Part shown: positions 11,093 through 22,416 of the stretch, piece after piece
Layout of the letters: the number at the start of each line of letters is the position of its first letter
Numbering within the stretch: position 1 is the stretch's first letter
NCBI GenBank assembly: GCA_032716605.1
Contig: CM064505.1
Location: forward strand, 49,455,865-49,519,864
Origin: Paralithodes platypus
Taxonomy: Eukaryota > Arthropoda > Malacostraca > Decapoda > Lithodidae
DNA length: 64,000 nucleotides
Direction of reading: 5' to 3'
Notes under the pieces: model-generated
Databases searched by the model: none
Told to the model about the DNA's origin: nothing
The model's input: the letters and a program-made list of their open reading frames with translations, nothing else
Position numbers and translations under genes: made by a program

Positions 11093-13508
11093 CTTGAAAT
11101 CTTTGCTTTGAAGGTGTTGTTGCAACTAGATCCTGTGTGGTTATCGCAGATAATCCCTCGGGAGTGGTGGCGGCCCTCAAGCACCTCATACACCGCTGAT
11201 AGTAGTTAGTCTTCAGGCAGGTCAGGGTGGAAGTGTATTCCGACTGATCAATATCCGCTTCGCTTAGATCAGCAAAGAAAAGTCCGTCAGGAAAATTGGG
11301 AAGATCAAAGAACCAACCCAAGATAAGCTTGAGGAAAAGGGCAGATGATGGTGAGAAAGTGGGTTGCACAGGAGGAAGTGGAGAGTTGGAACAGGTGGAA
11401 CAGACAGCTTGATCCTCCTGGTGCCGGGTGACGTACAGTAATCTGAAGACTGCAATGAGTACCATGACCACTGTGAGGTACGGGCGGGAATGTAGGGCTA
11501 AGGGGTCCACCATACTCAGCAACTCCACCACCCACGATACTCCCACCACCAGCTGTCTGGCACTAGCTGAATGTCGCACCACTCCACACAAGTTGATGGG
11601 GGGAAGTACTCGGCTACGAAGAGCAACCTGTGATGCTGTGATCTTCTCAGTTAGGCGTTCTATGGTCTGGTAAGGTAGGAACTCCAAAAGGCCAAGGAAC
11701 TTGGCCAAGACACGTAGGCGAAGCACAGCAGCACGTGCCTCTCCTCGTCCCAAATTGTCTGGCAGGCCACCCTCCTGACTCTCAGAGAAAGCCATTTGTT
11801 GTTCACTCAAAACAAGGATTTCTGCTGTTAGCACATCCCGCAGATGACAGTTAAAAGTTGGGTTATCTGCAGTTATCAAGAAGGCACGGAAGAAGTCCTG
11901 TGCCCCAGGAAAGGTTGGGCTCGGGCAGGGCCCACCAACTCTGGAGGGTGTCACAAGTCGCTCATACAGTCGCTGGTACTTGCCAGGATGGTGAACACGT
12001 AATGCCGTCAGGAACCCAAGGTCTTCTGCGTTCTGAGAGAGGGGGCAAGCCTGGTCTCCCGTACACATGGTCAACAGTTGAGACTGGAAGAGGCGAGAGA
12101 AGTGGGCGTAATTGGTGGGAGTGGGATGAAGAGAGAAGAGCTGCCTAATGCGAGAACCAAGAGCCTGACTGAAGCTCCACCCTGGTGTCAGATGGCTCCC
12201 TTCCCACACTCTCAGCATCTCATAAAACAAGTCACGCTGCTTGCGGAATACCTGAAATGCCTGATCACTGGGGAAATTGTTGCGGTTGTCTGTGTCAGTT
12301 TGAAATGACACACTGGCAATAGGCGACTTAGGCTGACAGAGAGGTAGGGGTTGGCAAGGTGCTTGAAGGCAAGTTAGAAGGCGACTCTGTAATTCTCCTG
12401 AAAAAAGGGCCACTCCAGGGTGCTCAGACAATAACCGTAGGGTCCCTCGATCCAGTAAGCATAAAAGGTCCCACACAAGACACAAGACCCGTACTGCAAA
12501 ATACACACAATTGTGAACTGTATCTAAGTAAGAACAATTGGCAAAATTATTTTCATCTTCTGATTTCACAATTTCTTTAAGAGACTCCTTAGTTTCCTTT
12601 TGCCCATCATTTTGCTGTTGCTGAGTGCTGTGGTTGAGAGCAAGACGAACAGTTAGGAGCTGCAAGATGTAGTACAGTTCAACCATGATATTAGGAGCAA
12701 GGTTATACAATACAAGCTCTGCATACACTCTGGCCAGGACATCCAATATCTCCTTTTTGTTCACCAGCTTTGGTATTGCTTCTACAAATACTTGGGCCCT
12801 AGCAGGCTTCAAATGGGGTGCAGGCAACTCAAGACACTGTGGCCCATCAATTCGATTCCCGCCCTCCGCACTGTCTCCTTGACGCCTGAGTCGCTCCTGT
12901 CGTAACAGTTGGCGTTCATCCTCCAGTGTGTTGGTACCCCCTTCCTGATGGTGCTGGAAGGACGAGGGGGGGTCATTAAGATTCTGAGGTTCCCCAAACA
13001 CTGACTTGGCCACCGTTCCACTTCCCTTCGATCCTCTCCTGCTGGAGATGGTGGTAGGGGTGACACGGGTAGGGTTGATTCTACGCTTTGGCTGCCTGTC
13101 CTGAGGGGGAGTGGGGGCACCAATGACTGGGAAAGCATCTTGGTCGCTAAGATCCAATACTGGGGAGGAGTCTTCATTACTGACTGACCAGCCACTTTGA
13201 TTGGCTGGAGGACTTGTGATACTTCTGGTCATTGGGCTCTTCTTTTTGTTTGACATTTTGACCTCCGGAGATAGAAAATCTGCCAAACTAAGGCGTTGTT
13301 CACTATGTTTGACGTCGCCATCACTCCCCTGCCTCTTGCCCCGATGATATGTTCCCCTGGGTGACTCCCTAGACCCACTGTTGTGTCGTGGGGTGGAGGT
13401 GTTGTTACCTCGTTGGCCAGACCGAGGGGTGGACGGGGAGAGGTCTGACTCAAGCTGCAACCGGTTCACATCTGGGATACGGCTGTCATCCCCAAGACCA
13501 CTCACACT
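11093..13508 (-). CDS. CDAN1: codanin-1, large internal exon
   Basis: An uninterrupted ~805-codon exon. The acceptor TTTTCAG lies just above 13508, and the donor AAG|GTATAG gives the last exon base at 11093. Codanin-1 is a cytoplasmic/nuclear protein that binds the histone chaperone ASF1 and restrains histone import; in humans its loss causes congenital dyserythropoietic anaemia type I, and the fly counterpart is known as discs lost (dlt). Diagnostic features are the ASF1-binding B-domain-like R-R-I-N-P-T-R-V (about 140 residues into the exon), the helical region with E-L-V-L-Y-N-L-A-P-N, F-R-K-Q-R-D-L-F-Y-E-M-L-R-V-W-E, P-G-W-S-F-S-Q-A-L-G-S-R-I-R, G-G-P-C-P-S-P-T-F-P-G-A-Q-D-F-F, and A-K-F-L-G-L-L-E-F-L-P-Y. 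The low-complexity S/P/R-rich first 130 residues are expected. The initiator exon (higher coordinates) was not found. No frameshift is seen, so this looks like a functional host gene. Confidence 0.93.
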
Positions 13509-13724
13509 CTGAAAATTGAAATAATAATATATCATTACATTACACTGTCAATCTGAAATTTAAATGAGATTTAAGATCAAATATACTATGGTATACCTAT
13601 TAATTATATACAGTCAACCCTCGAATGTGCGGACTAATAGGGGGGGGACCCATGTCCGCACAATGAAAAAGTCTGTACATGGGAAATAGAGTAAATAGGC
13701 CTAGGCTATACGATGTTTTCTAAC

Positions 13725-13945
13725 CCTAACCCATCCTAAGGACGTTGTGGAGATCCGGGCGATATAGCCGAAAAACGTATTTAATAGGCTACCCTTATCT
13801 GTGTTATTTTAACTGCTAGAAAATTCCCACGCATCTTTAAACATACCGAGGTTTCCAATCTGTAGACTGGCGTTGAGTAGAGCTCTCTAAGTCAACTGGT
13901 TCAGTTGTGATGACGATTTCCGTGGAGAGTTTCGAGGCGATGTTA
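13725..13945 (+). repeat. diverged copy of the piggyBac-type MITE
   Basis: Segments such as GCCGAAAAACGT, TAGGCTACC, GAGCTCTCTAAGTCAACTGG and TTGTGATGA occur in the same order as in the TTAA-flanked MITEs at 32219, 33467 and 50541. It is older and partial, and forms part of the left flank of the palindromic element. Confidence 0.6.
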
Positions 13946-14149
13946 GCAATATGGTGACACGGGCAGGCAATTTCCCGCCGAAATCGTTGAAATACGATAA
14001 TGTAACCAGAAGTACTGTACTATATATATCTTATATACTTACCTTAATTCTTTATAATATTTCATAATAAACTTATATAAAACGAGTTATAAGTTCAAAT
14101 GAAAAATCAGCGTACCGGTACCTACCGAAACACGCGCATGTTATTGTTA

Positions 14150-14229
14150 TTTCTTACAGTTTCTTACAGTAGATCCTCTGGAAAAAGGCAAACTAGGCCT
14201 GTGTATCCAGCTCAGTACCAGTACTTGCA
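14150..14229 (-). mobile_element. 80-bp LINE tail inserted in one palindrome arm
   Basis: The sequence matches the reverse complement of 9018-9095 (CTGTAAGAAA repeats, then the region around the stop). It interrupts the point where the right arm carries the (AC)n tract. It is an extremely 5'-truncated copy of the CR1-like LINE. Confidence 0.75.
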
Positions 14230-14601
14230 CTGTGTGTGTGTGTGTTCTTTTCTTGTGTGGCTGTGTCGGCCGTATCAGTAGGGAGTCTACAAACCTTAAG
14301 TTATTTATGTAGGCAACAAAATGTTATTATAATTATACTCTATGGAATTGAATTGAATTTTACCAAACAATATTTATAATACCTGTAGTAGGCTAAAAGC
14401 CAAAGAAAAATCCATTAAACTTTGTTATTGTGTTGTCTGCTAAAACAAATTTAGTGTTGAAAACACTAAATATTATTTGGTAAAATTCAATTACATTCCA
14501 TAGAGTATAGGCCTAATTATAATAAAATTTTGTTGCCTACATAAATAACTCGGGTTTTTAGACTCCCTACTGATACGGCCGACATAGCCACACAAGAAAA
14601 G

Positions 14602-14714
<113 letters not shown>

Positions 14715-15059
14715 CGACATAACAATAACACACGCGTGTTTCGGTAGGTACCGGTACGCTGATTTTTCATTTGAACTTATAACTCGTTTTATATAAGTTT
14801 ATTATGAAATATTATAAAGAATTGAGGTAAGTTTATAAGACATGTATAGTACTTATGGTTACATTATCGTATTTCGACGATTTCAGCGGGAAATTGCCTG
14901 CCCGTGTCACCGCCCGACCCGCCAAATACCGGACAACTTTTAAATTAACGGTCTTTTGCCCGATTTGTCCGGTCTTTTGGGGACTTGTCCGCATCGGCTG
15001 TTGGGTCCGCACAAACCGAAGCCCGGTCAACTGGGGTCCACCCATGCAAGGGTCGACTG

Positions 15060-15689
15060 TACTGCATAACTATATATTGGTATAAACTTCAGTTCATAGA
15101 TAAAGTAATGCTTACCTATACTGTGTATTTTTATTGTGCATATTAGCATACATTTGCGTATGTAGAGCTGTATATAAATTATTTTGATAGTTTTGTTACT
15201 GGTTCTAGATTTACCTGTTAAATTTTTCATATGTTCTTCCTCAACTAAGTGGACCACTTATTGAACACCAAAGTGCTTGCTAAAAAGGTTGTCCTTAGCT
15301 GGCTCAATTTGACTTGCATTTGATTGTATAATAATACTTCTTTATAAAATAAGACCTATATAAAATTGAATAAAATAACAACTTTGAATTTGAACTAACA
15401 TTCATGGCATACTATTAAATACGGATGGAATTTTCTTAACGTACAAGCTAAAGTTCAATTGATTGGTACTAATGTATACGGTACATACAATACAGGTAGT
15501 TGGCCAACTTAGTCCTGTGACAAAATGTTGTGGTGAGTGGAGGTGTGTGGCATTTCATCTGTAGTAAACAACGTACAGTAGTTTTATGAATGAACCCCTC
15601 AAATCCCATGGCGTATGAAAGACGGGACTTGATTGGGTGAGACGAGATATATCGGGAAACACTATTTTCTCCATTATTTGCAATTTATT
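15060..15689. other. AT-rich spacer
   Basis: No convincing gene. A short minus-strand open stretch at about 15199-15241 ends in a possible donor, but it is too short to call an exon. Confidence 0.35.
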
Positions 15690-15850
15690 GGTGGCTCCTT
15701 ACGTCAATGACGTAAGAGCCTATGATAATATGGCCTCGTTCCGGGCTCCTCAGAGCCCGGGTTAACCTCGATTACGGCGGTCGAGAACCAAGATCATCTT
15801 AGGAGGTACCCCTTAATAATTCCTAAGGTACGTCATTGAGACGGAGCCAC
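15690..15850. repeat. hairpin terminus of a second DIRS-like family (copy a)
   Basis: It opens with the near-palindrome GGCTCCTTACGTCAATGACG...AAGAGCC (15693-15720) and closes with CGTCATTGAGACGGAGCCAC, the inverse of its beginning. Equivalent structures occur at 16853 and 30966. The following A-rich stretch resembles the layout after the left ITR of the complete DIRS element. Assignment to DIRS is inferred; an independent TIR element is the alternative. Confidence 0.4.
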
Positions 15851-16692
15851 TGAAAAGTAGGGAATAAAAAAGAAAAGAATTAACACAGTTTGAACACCGC
15901 GCCCCAGCGCATTCCGATCTTCCTCTGCTTCCCATGAGCCTGACTCATATCTCCTCCTGCCCAGGAGCGACCTCTCTCGACCGGCGACCAACAGGAAACA
16001 ACACAAATCCCTTGCTCCCTTATTCAGTTTCCATAGCCCCTCCCAAATGCTTCAGCTCTTAGTCCATAGTGAGTCTAATTGCATAGTGAGTTGTTTATGC
16101 GTTTAGGAATGTATTTTTCGTAATTGTATTTCACTTGTAACCTGAATAAGCAAGGACTTAGTTTTCCAGGCTGGTCGCCGTTCATGTATTCAGGACCACT
16201 TTGCTTCAACTAAATGTGTTATCTTACGAGCCTTGGCTCTTTAGCTGCAGTGTCCCTTTTTTTTTTTTTTCTGTGAAAGTGTGTATTAACATTGTAACTA
16301 ATATTTATTTCCTTGAGTGTTGAGTGCTATGTTAGTGTCAAATTCATAGAATTTTATCCCTTTGCTTGTACTCCCCATGGTTGTGCCCAGGCTAGGGGTT
16401 ACTTTCATAACCAATCACTGCTAAGTTACTCATTAATTTATCACATATTGTAGAAAATAGATGGTTCTTCCCATATCAACTGCAATACCTTCAGTACCTA
16501 CCATCAAAACCGTCTATGAGATGGTGGAATTCTTAATTATTCAATCAAGAGTGCTTTTTCATACAGTGTTTGTCTTCAAGACAGATATATGCATTATTTT
16601 CAGTGTTAAACACCAAATATTTATAGCTGATAACATAATTTTGTGATGTCAAATACATATACAAACTCGAAATAATACCTTAATTGAATTTA
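15851..16692. other. spacer, possibly 5' part of a DIRS-like element
   Basis: The T-rich and C/T-rich stretch to about 16260 resembles the untranslated region following DIRS left termini. A T homopolymer lies at 16257-16270. No reading frame was recognised. Confidence 0.3.
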
Positions 16693-16829
16693 TCTCACTG
16701 ACCTACAAAGATATAATAATTAAAAAAAAACATATTTACATCTCACTGACTTACAAAGATATAAAAAAATACATAATTAAAAAAAAAAAAAACAAAAAAA
16801 AATATCTCACTGACTTACAAAGATATAAA
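16693..16829. repeat. three imperfect tandem repeats
   Basis: TCTCACTGACYTACAAAGAT is repeated three times, at about 16693, 16741 and 16804, separated by A-rich spacers of different lengths. Confidence 0.85.
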
Positions 16830-16852
16830 TTTTTTACAAAACAGTTTATTTA

Positions 16853-17335
16853 GTATTGGTTCCTTCGTCAATGACGAAGAGCCTATACTACTGTATATAT
16901 AGGCTGAGATACCGGGACCCGTTCAGGATTCCCCGGAGTTCTTATCACAACCGTTGCGTATATAGTATAAAAACAATCCTTGGTTAATACCCATTAAATC
17001 TTACCGGTACCAAGGGCTCGTCATTGAAAATGAATACCACTAGAAATAAAATTTAAAGAAGAATCTATCATTTCAAACCTCCCGGTGCCTCAGCCCTCCA
17101 GCTGTGCTGTCATTATGCTTCCCTTGCACGTGATGCCAGACTTTCTAGCGTGTTTATCTGCCTCAAATGTTATATCACGTTGGGCATGTGCATGGGAAGG
17201 GGAAGGTGGGAGGGAACCTTTGCGTCATTGACTACGGAACCACTCCTAAATAGAAGGTTTTCCTTCCTTCCCTACGGGTTGTCAAACCCGTAATTTAGTA
17301 TTGGTTCCTTCGTCAATGACGAAGAGCCTAGAATA
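16853..17335. mobile_element. deleted DIRS-like element: terminus plus ICR-like junction
   Basis: The left terminus carries TTGGTTCCTTCGTCAATGAC and GAAGAGCC, with an inverse GGGCTCGTCATTGA near 17014. At 17222-17250 the terminus recurs in reverse (GTCATTGACTACGGAACCA). It is joined through the hairpin TACGGGTTGTCAAACCCGTA (near 17272) to a forward copy at 17302-17335. This join of reversed left end, hairpin and forward end matches the internal complementary region of the intact DIRS at 27321-27433. No coding region remains. Confidence 0.45.
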
Positions 17336-18844
17336 TCACGACCGGAGGTGGGACATCAGATGCTCAACGTATCCAGAGAGAACCAATTAACAGATAGGCT
17401 GACACCGGGAGAAATTCAAATTACTGTATTAGAGAAAGAAGAGGCGGGTATACTGGGAAACCTCATAAAGAAGGAAAGATGGAAGAATAGTCATAACTTA
17501 AAATGTGTTGAGGAGAACAAGATGTAAAAATGTGTATGAACGGATGCTTTAATGTCAAAACATCTCATACTATAATGCTCCTGAAGCTGTGCAACAAGTT
17601 AGCAAGCGCATTTCTTGCTTGCATTGGTATAAAAACCAAAAAATTAACTATTTGTTCATACTTTTTCAGTACATACAACTCGTACTTATTCCTTATAGAA
17701 GAACAACTCGTACAGTACTTATTCCTTATAGAAGAAAACTTTTTGTCTTCGTATACTTATTTATGTTCTACATCCCCCCCCCCCTTTTTTTTTTTTTTTT
17801 TTTGGGGGGAGATTCCGAAGGCGGAAAGGAGAACCAGACTCATTCAGTACATACAAATCGTACTATTTACTATAGAAGAAAAATCCTTTGTCTTCTTACT
17901 TAGTCATGGTGAATAAAACTCTTTCAGTGTGACGCCTATTGCCTGATAGTGGTTACCGAATAATTAGGCCTTCGATTTAGGGTGAAAGATAGGATCGTAT
18001 TTTGCTCTTAGCCATTTGGCCCGTTAAACGTCCATAATGCAAAAGTTAGAGAAATCTGAAGGCTTCCAGCTTGGTCCAAGAGGAATTGAGAGATTGGAAA
18101 TTTCACTGGATACGGGCACTATAGGCTCAGGCGGTTGTATCCCTCTTGTATGGGCCAAATTGGTGCAAAGTGACACACTAGACCCTTGTCTGATTGTGCA
18201 TCTGAGGGTCGTGCCTGGGGGAGGGAACAGGTAGATGGACGACCCTGTGTTCTGTAGCTGACACATACTTTGGCCTATGCATACTTTTGTTTTATATATT
18301 TAAAATCACCCATAACATATATATGCAATACAAAGTTAGCAGATATTTTCCTTCCAATTTTGTCAATTAATAATTGATAATTGTTTATAATCAGCTTACA
18401 ATTATGTTTGTAGTCATTATCGGCTGCATATGGACCTTCCCTTTATTACTATACTATACAAGAACGTAGTGTAGTCGTATACTGTATAAGAAAATTGTGT
18501 AGAATCACACAAATCTTGAGATAAACTGTACATCTTATAGGTGTTTGGTATAGTGATGTCTACAGTCGTAGCTCTGGCGTTAGTTCCGAAGCGTTCACCA
18601 GAGGTCTCAAGGAATTGGCGGTAGGGAGAATTGACCGCAAAAGAGGTCAGTCCCTGCACCAGGGTTATTGACCACCGGGTTATAGATTGAAGGGTCTTTG
18701 CTAATGTGTGGAATGCCAAAAGGTCTACTTGTGGATGGGAAGGAAGAGTCGGCTTGGCGAAAGCTTCCTGTTTGAGTGCCCATACCACTGGAGTAGCCTT
18801 TGGATACCTTTGGATACCTTTGGATGGATGTGTTCGCCGCTCCT
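17336..18844. other. spacer, no gene recognised
   Basis: AT-rich. A duplicated ACTTATTCCTTATAGAAGAA lies at about 17683 and 17716, with a C-run/T-run at 17775-17803. Near 18790 the 10-mer TTTGGATACC is repeated about three times. The segment 18750-18790 resembles 19160-19200 (AAAGCTTCYTGT.TGAGTGCCC), a dispersed repeat linked to the LINE end next to it. Confidence 0.4.
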
Positions 18845-19095
18845 CTAGCGGCACCAAGGAGCGCGACGCCCCTCGTTATGGGTGGTGATTTGGTGCAGTA
18901 GACTGTTTGAAGCGACAGCTCGCTCCCTTGCGAGGATGGGCTCGTCTGGCACTTTTTGCAGTTCGACATCTAGGGCTCTCTTGAAGTTGTCTAACGAGAT
19001 GTCCCTCATGTCTCTTACTCGCCGTGGGAGTTTGTTGAAGAGACGTGGGCCTCTGTGTGATAACCAGCCCTCTCGCTGGTTACTCTTGCCCCGGG
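18845..19095 (-). pseudogene. LINE RT extreme C-terminus
   Basis: The minus strand encodes S-H-R-G-P-R-L-F-N-K-L-P-R-R-V-R-D-M, then S-L-D-N-F-K-R-A-L-D and L-L-H-Q-I-T-T-H-N, ending at a stop at 18845. R-G-P-R-L-F-N-x-L-P is the conserved closing motif of CR1/L2-type retrotransposon polyproteins. The upstream RT is absent. This family differs from the other LINEs in the window. Confidence 0.75.
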
Positions 19096-19485
19096 ATAAG
19101 GTGTCACCCCAAAGGTTGGCCCTTCCCGGGAGGTACTAGGCTGAAATGTAGGGGTGAATCCGCTTGCTGAAAGCTTCTTGTGTGAGTGCCCGTTCCACTG
19201 ACTTGCACTTGCACCGGGATAAGGTGTCCGTAAGAAATCTTTGATCTCTTGTGAAGAACGGAATGTGCCAAAAGGCATCCTTGAGGTTCAACGTTATCAG
19301 TCACACGTCCTGATGAAGGAGTAGCCGTATCCGAGGCACTGTGAGCATGCAAAATCTGTAATTTTGTGTGAGGAGAGGTCTCTGCCTGGTCTCATCTTTA
19401 AGCCGTCTCATTTGGGAACAAGAAACGTGCGGGATAGGAAAACTGTGGTTCCTTTTAGAACTGGCACTAATACCATCGGCTTTAA

Positions 19486-19645
19486 TCATTCTTTGATTAC
19501 TTCTATGACGTTTGGTGAAAGTATCATTGGATTGTTGTGCAGATCACATATGACAAGTAGCAAATCTATGTTCCTCATTTGGAGCTTTAGTGGGGCAATT
19601 GCAGTGATGGCTAGAGCAAATTTTGCCGCCTCAACTGCCCATTCC
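19486..19645 (-). pseudogene. coding-like remnant, unassigned
   Basis: About 52 sense codons on the minus strand begin around W-A-V-E-A-A-K-F-A-L and end N-V-I-E-V-I-K-E before a stop at 19486. The composition looks like real protein, but I do not recognise it. It borders the left end of the DIRS element and may be part of an older mobile element into which DIRS inserted. Confidence 0.3.
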
Positions 19646-19721
19646 ACCCACGGACCTTATCCCACTCCTTCTAAGGGAACATGCGAGACTGAGGGTCTGT
19701 AGCAACAGTTTCTATCTTTGT

Positions 19722-20022
19722 ATTTGTTAGTAGTCTTGGCAAATCCAACGTCAAGGCTATTAACCTAATTGCAATGACGACTTGTCTATTTTGACTGCTA
19801 TGTCGTCATTCCAACCGCGGTTAAAAAGAAAATGTCTATAGTCTACTCCTTATCTTGCTCTAGGAGACATTGTACATTAACCAAAACTACCACCGAAGGT
19901 GAAAAAAGAATAGAAGAGAAGAAAAAGGTGTTTACCTTAGTTACCACTTAAGGCCCATCCCGTGTTCCGTCATGTGCAGATCCCTGTCGAACGTGCGCAT
20001 GAGCGACCCTCTCTTGTCATCA
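19722..20022 (+). repeat. DIRS left inverted terminal repeat
   Basis: It starts ATTTGTTAGTAGTCTTGGCA and is the reverse complement, with few differences, of 27496-27796, the equal-length right ITR. High identity between the arms points to a fairly young insertion. From about 20023 the two sides diverge. Confidence 0.93.
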
Positions 20023-20997
20023 TTTTTTCACGCGCTCCATTACTTGAGTCCGCTTTTGTTGTGCTCCTTCAATTCACCCTGTTTTAGGTTCGTTTCGGCT
20101 TATCTGGCCTTCTTTTTTGTTAGACAGATGTTACGTGATCTAGGGCACACGTAAATGGGCTCCTCAGTGTGTATAATGGAGACGCGTGTGGAAATAGCTA
20201 CCGAAGGTACGGGGGCACCTGGCGTTCCTCGTCTATGTTTTTTAATTTCTTTCTCTTTTCATATTCTTTTTTCCTGTTAGTCTGGGCATAGTTTAGCTTT
20301 TAGCTTATTTTAGCCTAGCTAGTTTTCTCATTCAGGATTTGCTATGCCCCTATGAGTTTTCATTTTTTCATAGCCTAGGTGTACAGTTGGTAAACAATCT
20401 GAGATTTAGTTGGTGGCGGTGCTGTTTGTAAGGTTTGTGTCGGCCGCATTATTAGCGTTATTCCCGAGTCCCCCCTTTCGAGCCTTCACTGTGTCTCAAG
20501 GGCCTGGGCGACAGGTGGTTTGTGATATCCAGGGGTACCCCACGGGGGCCCCTCCTTCACACCACAGGGTTTTTCGCCCCTGACACATTCTCTGCTCATG
20601 GCTAGGCCACCCTTTTTCTCGCCAGTTTCATTTACTGGTTTTTGTTTTATCTTCCTGTTTCACCTCCATCCTTTCATAGTCTTTTTGCCCAATCCAGGGG
20701 TACCCCACGGGGGCCCCTGTTTGTGCCAAACCACCCTCCCTGCCACTTCTCCTCATGGGCTTTGCTCTATCTCTGTGGGTTGGGTGGTTCCTGGGGGATG
20801 TGCCTCCTCTTCCCTGGTGTGTCTTCCTTGCCTCTCCCTTGACCGGTTGAGTCAGGATATAATCAAGGAAGACACTGCTCAGCTTGATGGCCATCATCGC
20901 TTGGAGTTCATAAGGAGATGACGCATTTTTGTGGCCCTTTTTTGGTATTCCCTAGACGCTCCTCTCGCTTTTTCGGCGCCGGACCATCTCGGCCGGT
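20023..20997 (+). other. DIRS 5' untranslated region
   Basis: T-rich leader between ITR and gag with no domain. A 27-bp segment containing AGGGGTACCCCACGGGGGCC occurs twice, at 20527-20553 and 20692-20718, indicating a local duplication of about 165 bp. Confidence 0.6.
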
Positions 20998-21140
20998 CCC
21001 GCAAATTTGCGGGAGCTCGATTCGGTCCTCTGGGACGTTTCAGCTCCCCGCAAATTTGCGGAGATCGCTGGGGGGTCCCGCAAAATTGCGGGAGGGTGGT
21101 GTCGGTACAGTTATGCCTCCATTGGCCCGCAAATTTGCGG
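20998..21140. repeat. four palindromes of CCGCAAATTTGCGG type
   Basis: CCCGCAAATTTGCGGG is at 20998-21013, the 14-bp core at 21048-21061 and 21127-21140, and a one-mismatch copy (CCCGCAAAATTGCGGG) at 21077-21092. Spacings are 50, 29 and 50 bp. They could be protein-binding operators or hairpins in the leader RNA. No known factor is assigned. Confidence 0.9.
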
Positions 21141-21718
21141 TAATAGTTGGCTTTCACTATTGACCTTTTTTATGTCATCTTGTTGCCTGATACTATTTGG
21201 TGTGTGCACTTTACTGGTGTTATAGGCCCTGCATGTAAGATGTTGAGTGGTGGTTAACACTTTCTCCATCTTTGCAGGTTCTGCTCGTGCTCTTCCACCT
21301 CACCCGCCCTACTCACCTACCTCTGTGCTCCCGGTTTAGGGTGAGTACGGATACCTGTTTGCATGTGTGTTCCTGTTTCCCCATGCTCCTTCCCTGGTTC
21401 TTCTTGGACATTCTCTCCACTTACTCCTTCGACGTGCTGATTATGGTGTGTGCTCTTCCAGTGCAGGTAGGCTGCCTTGCTTTCGCCATGGTTGTAGCTC
21501 CCCGTGCTTGGTGAGCCACAAGTCCTGCTTGCGCCACTCGCACTGTGTGTCCTCTACGGCCTACCTCCCTGCTCTCTGTGGCCCGTGTCTGGCCCTGGTG
21601 GATGTGGTGCACCATAGCCCTGGTTCCTCGGCGGTGGCAGTGGCCTCTGCTTCCCTTCAGTCGGTGTGGGCGATAGTCTCCCGCCCCTTTTGGACTGTGG
21701 GCCACCGTTCCCCGGCCT

Positions 21719-22303
21719 TTGTTGCCGCCCGGATCCGCGTCGCCCTGGGTATCCCTGACCCGACTGAAGGCCGTTCGCCTGGCCCTCTCCCCTGGGTCCC
21801 GCAGCCGGTCGTCACATCGTCGGGGGGATCCCCTTCTCCGTCCACGCTCTCGCTTGCCTCGTCGCCCGTCCTCTCCTGCCCCTCGTTGTCCTCCTGATCG
21901 CCTTGACGGCGCCCATTGCCCTCGTCATGGTTCTCGCCCTGAGTCCGGGGTTAGCGGCTCCGCCCCTGTGCGCCCTCCCCTGGCCTCTCCGGGTCGGGGC
22001 TCTACTACCTTCCGCCCGCTTCCCCTGCTCGTACGATGTCCTCTTCCTTTGTCCTCTACGCGCGCGGAGGTTCAGGCTGTAGCTGGCCCTCTGCTCCCTC
22101 CTCCTACACTGTCCAGGAGGGTCCGCCAGGATGTAGTTGCTTCTCCTCCTACTTCACCTGCTTCGGTGCCTATTCTTCCTTCACGGTCTCGTCCCACGGT
22201 GGCGGTCCCTCCCTCCTCCGCCTCGGTGTCGGGCCGCCCTGTTATCTCTGCCCCGGGGATCCTTGCTCTGTTTCCCCCCGCGGCTACTTTTGACCTCTTT
22301 TCA
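21719..22303 (+). pseudogene. DIRS gag-like ORF, 5' part
   Basis: An arginine-, serine- and proline-rich frame, as is common in DIRS ORF1 (gag-like, assumed nucleic-acid binding), with no zinc knuckle seen. The true start is uncertain because another open frame (21367-21897) overlaps and the upstream region is also open. The frame runs into the 5S sequence at 22304 and stops inside it. Joining at the 8-bp direct repeat puts it in frame with 22425-22994. Confidence 0.6.
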
Positions 22304-22416
22304 GCCTACGGCCATACCACGTTGAATGCACCGCTTCTAGTCCGATCAGCGAAGTTAAGCAACGTCGGGTCTGGTTCGTACTTGGACGGGTGACCGCCTG
22401 GGAACACCAGATACTG
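22304..22416 (+). rRNA. 5S rRNA sequence (3'-truncated retrocopy) inside DIRS gag
   Basis: A nearly full 5S rRNA: it starts GCCTACGGCCATACCACG and contains the internal control regions AAGTTAAGCAACG and TACTTGGACGGGTGACCGCC. It ends ...ACACCAGATACTG, lacking about the last 5-6 nt that close helix I. Helix V pairing is intact (GTCTGG at 22369-22374 with CCAGAT at 22407-22412). TCTTTTCA occurs immediately before (22296-22303) and after (22417-22424), an 8-bp direct repeat that looks like a target-site duplication. A C plus T-run follows, which could act as a pol III stop. It is most likely a retroposed copy and not an array gene; whether it is transcribed is unknown. Confidence 0.92.

Noticed and set aside
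15199..15241. Possible small codanin-1 exon on the minus strand with a GTAAAT donor
   Set aside because: Only 14 codons, a weak acceptor, and no match to codanin-1 that I can support.
22304..22416. 5S sequence as a functional array gene
   Set aside because: It is a single copy, lacks the last 5-6 nt that close helix I, and is bounded by a direct repeat inside a retrotransposon ORF.
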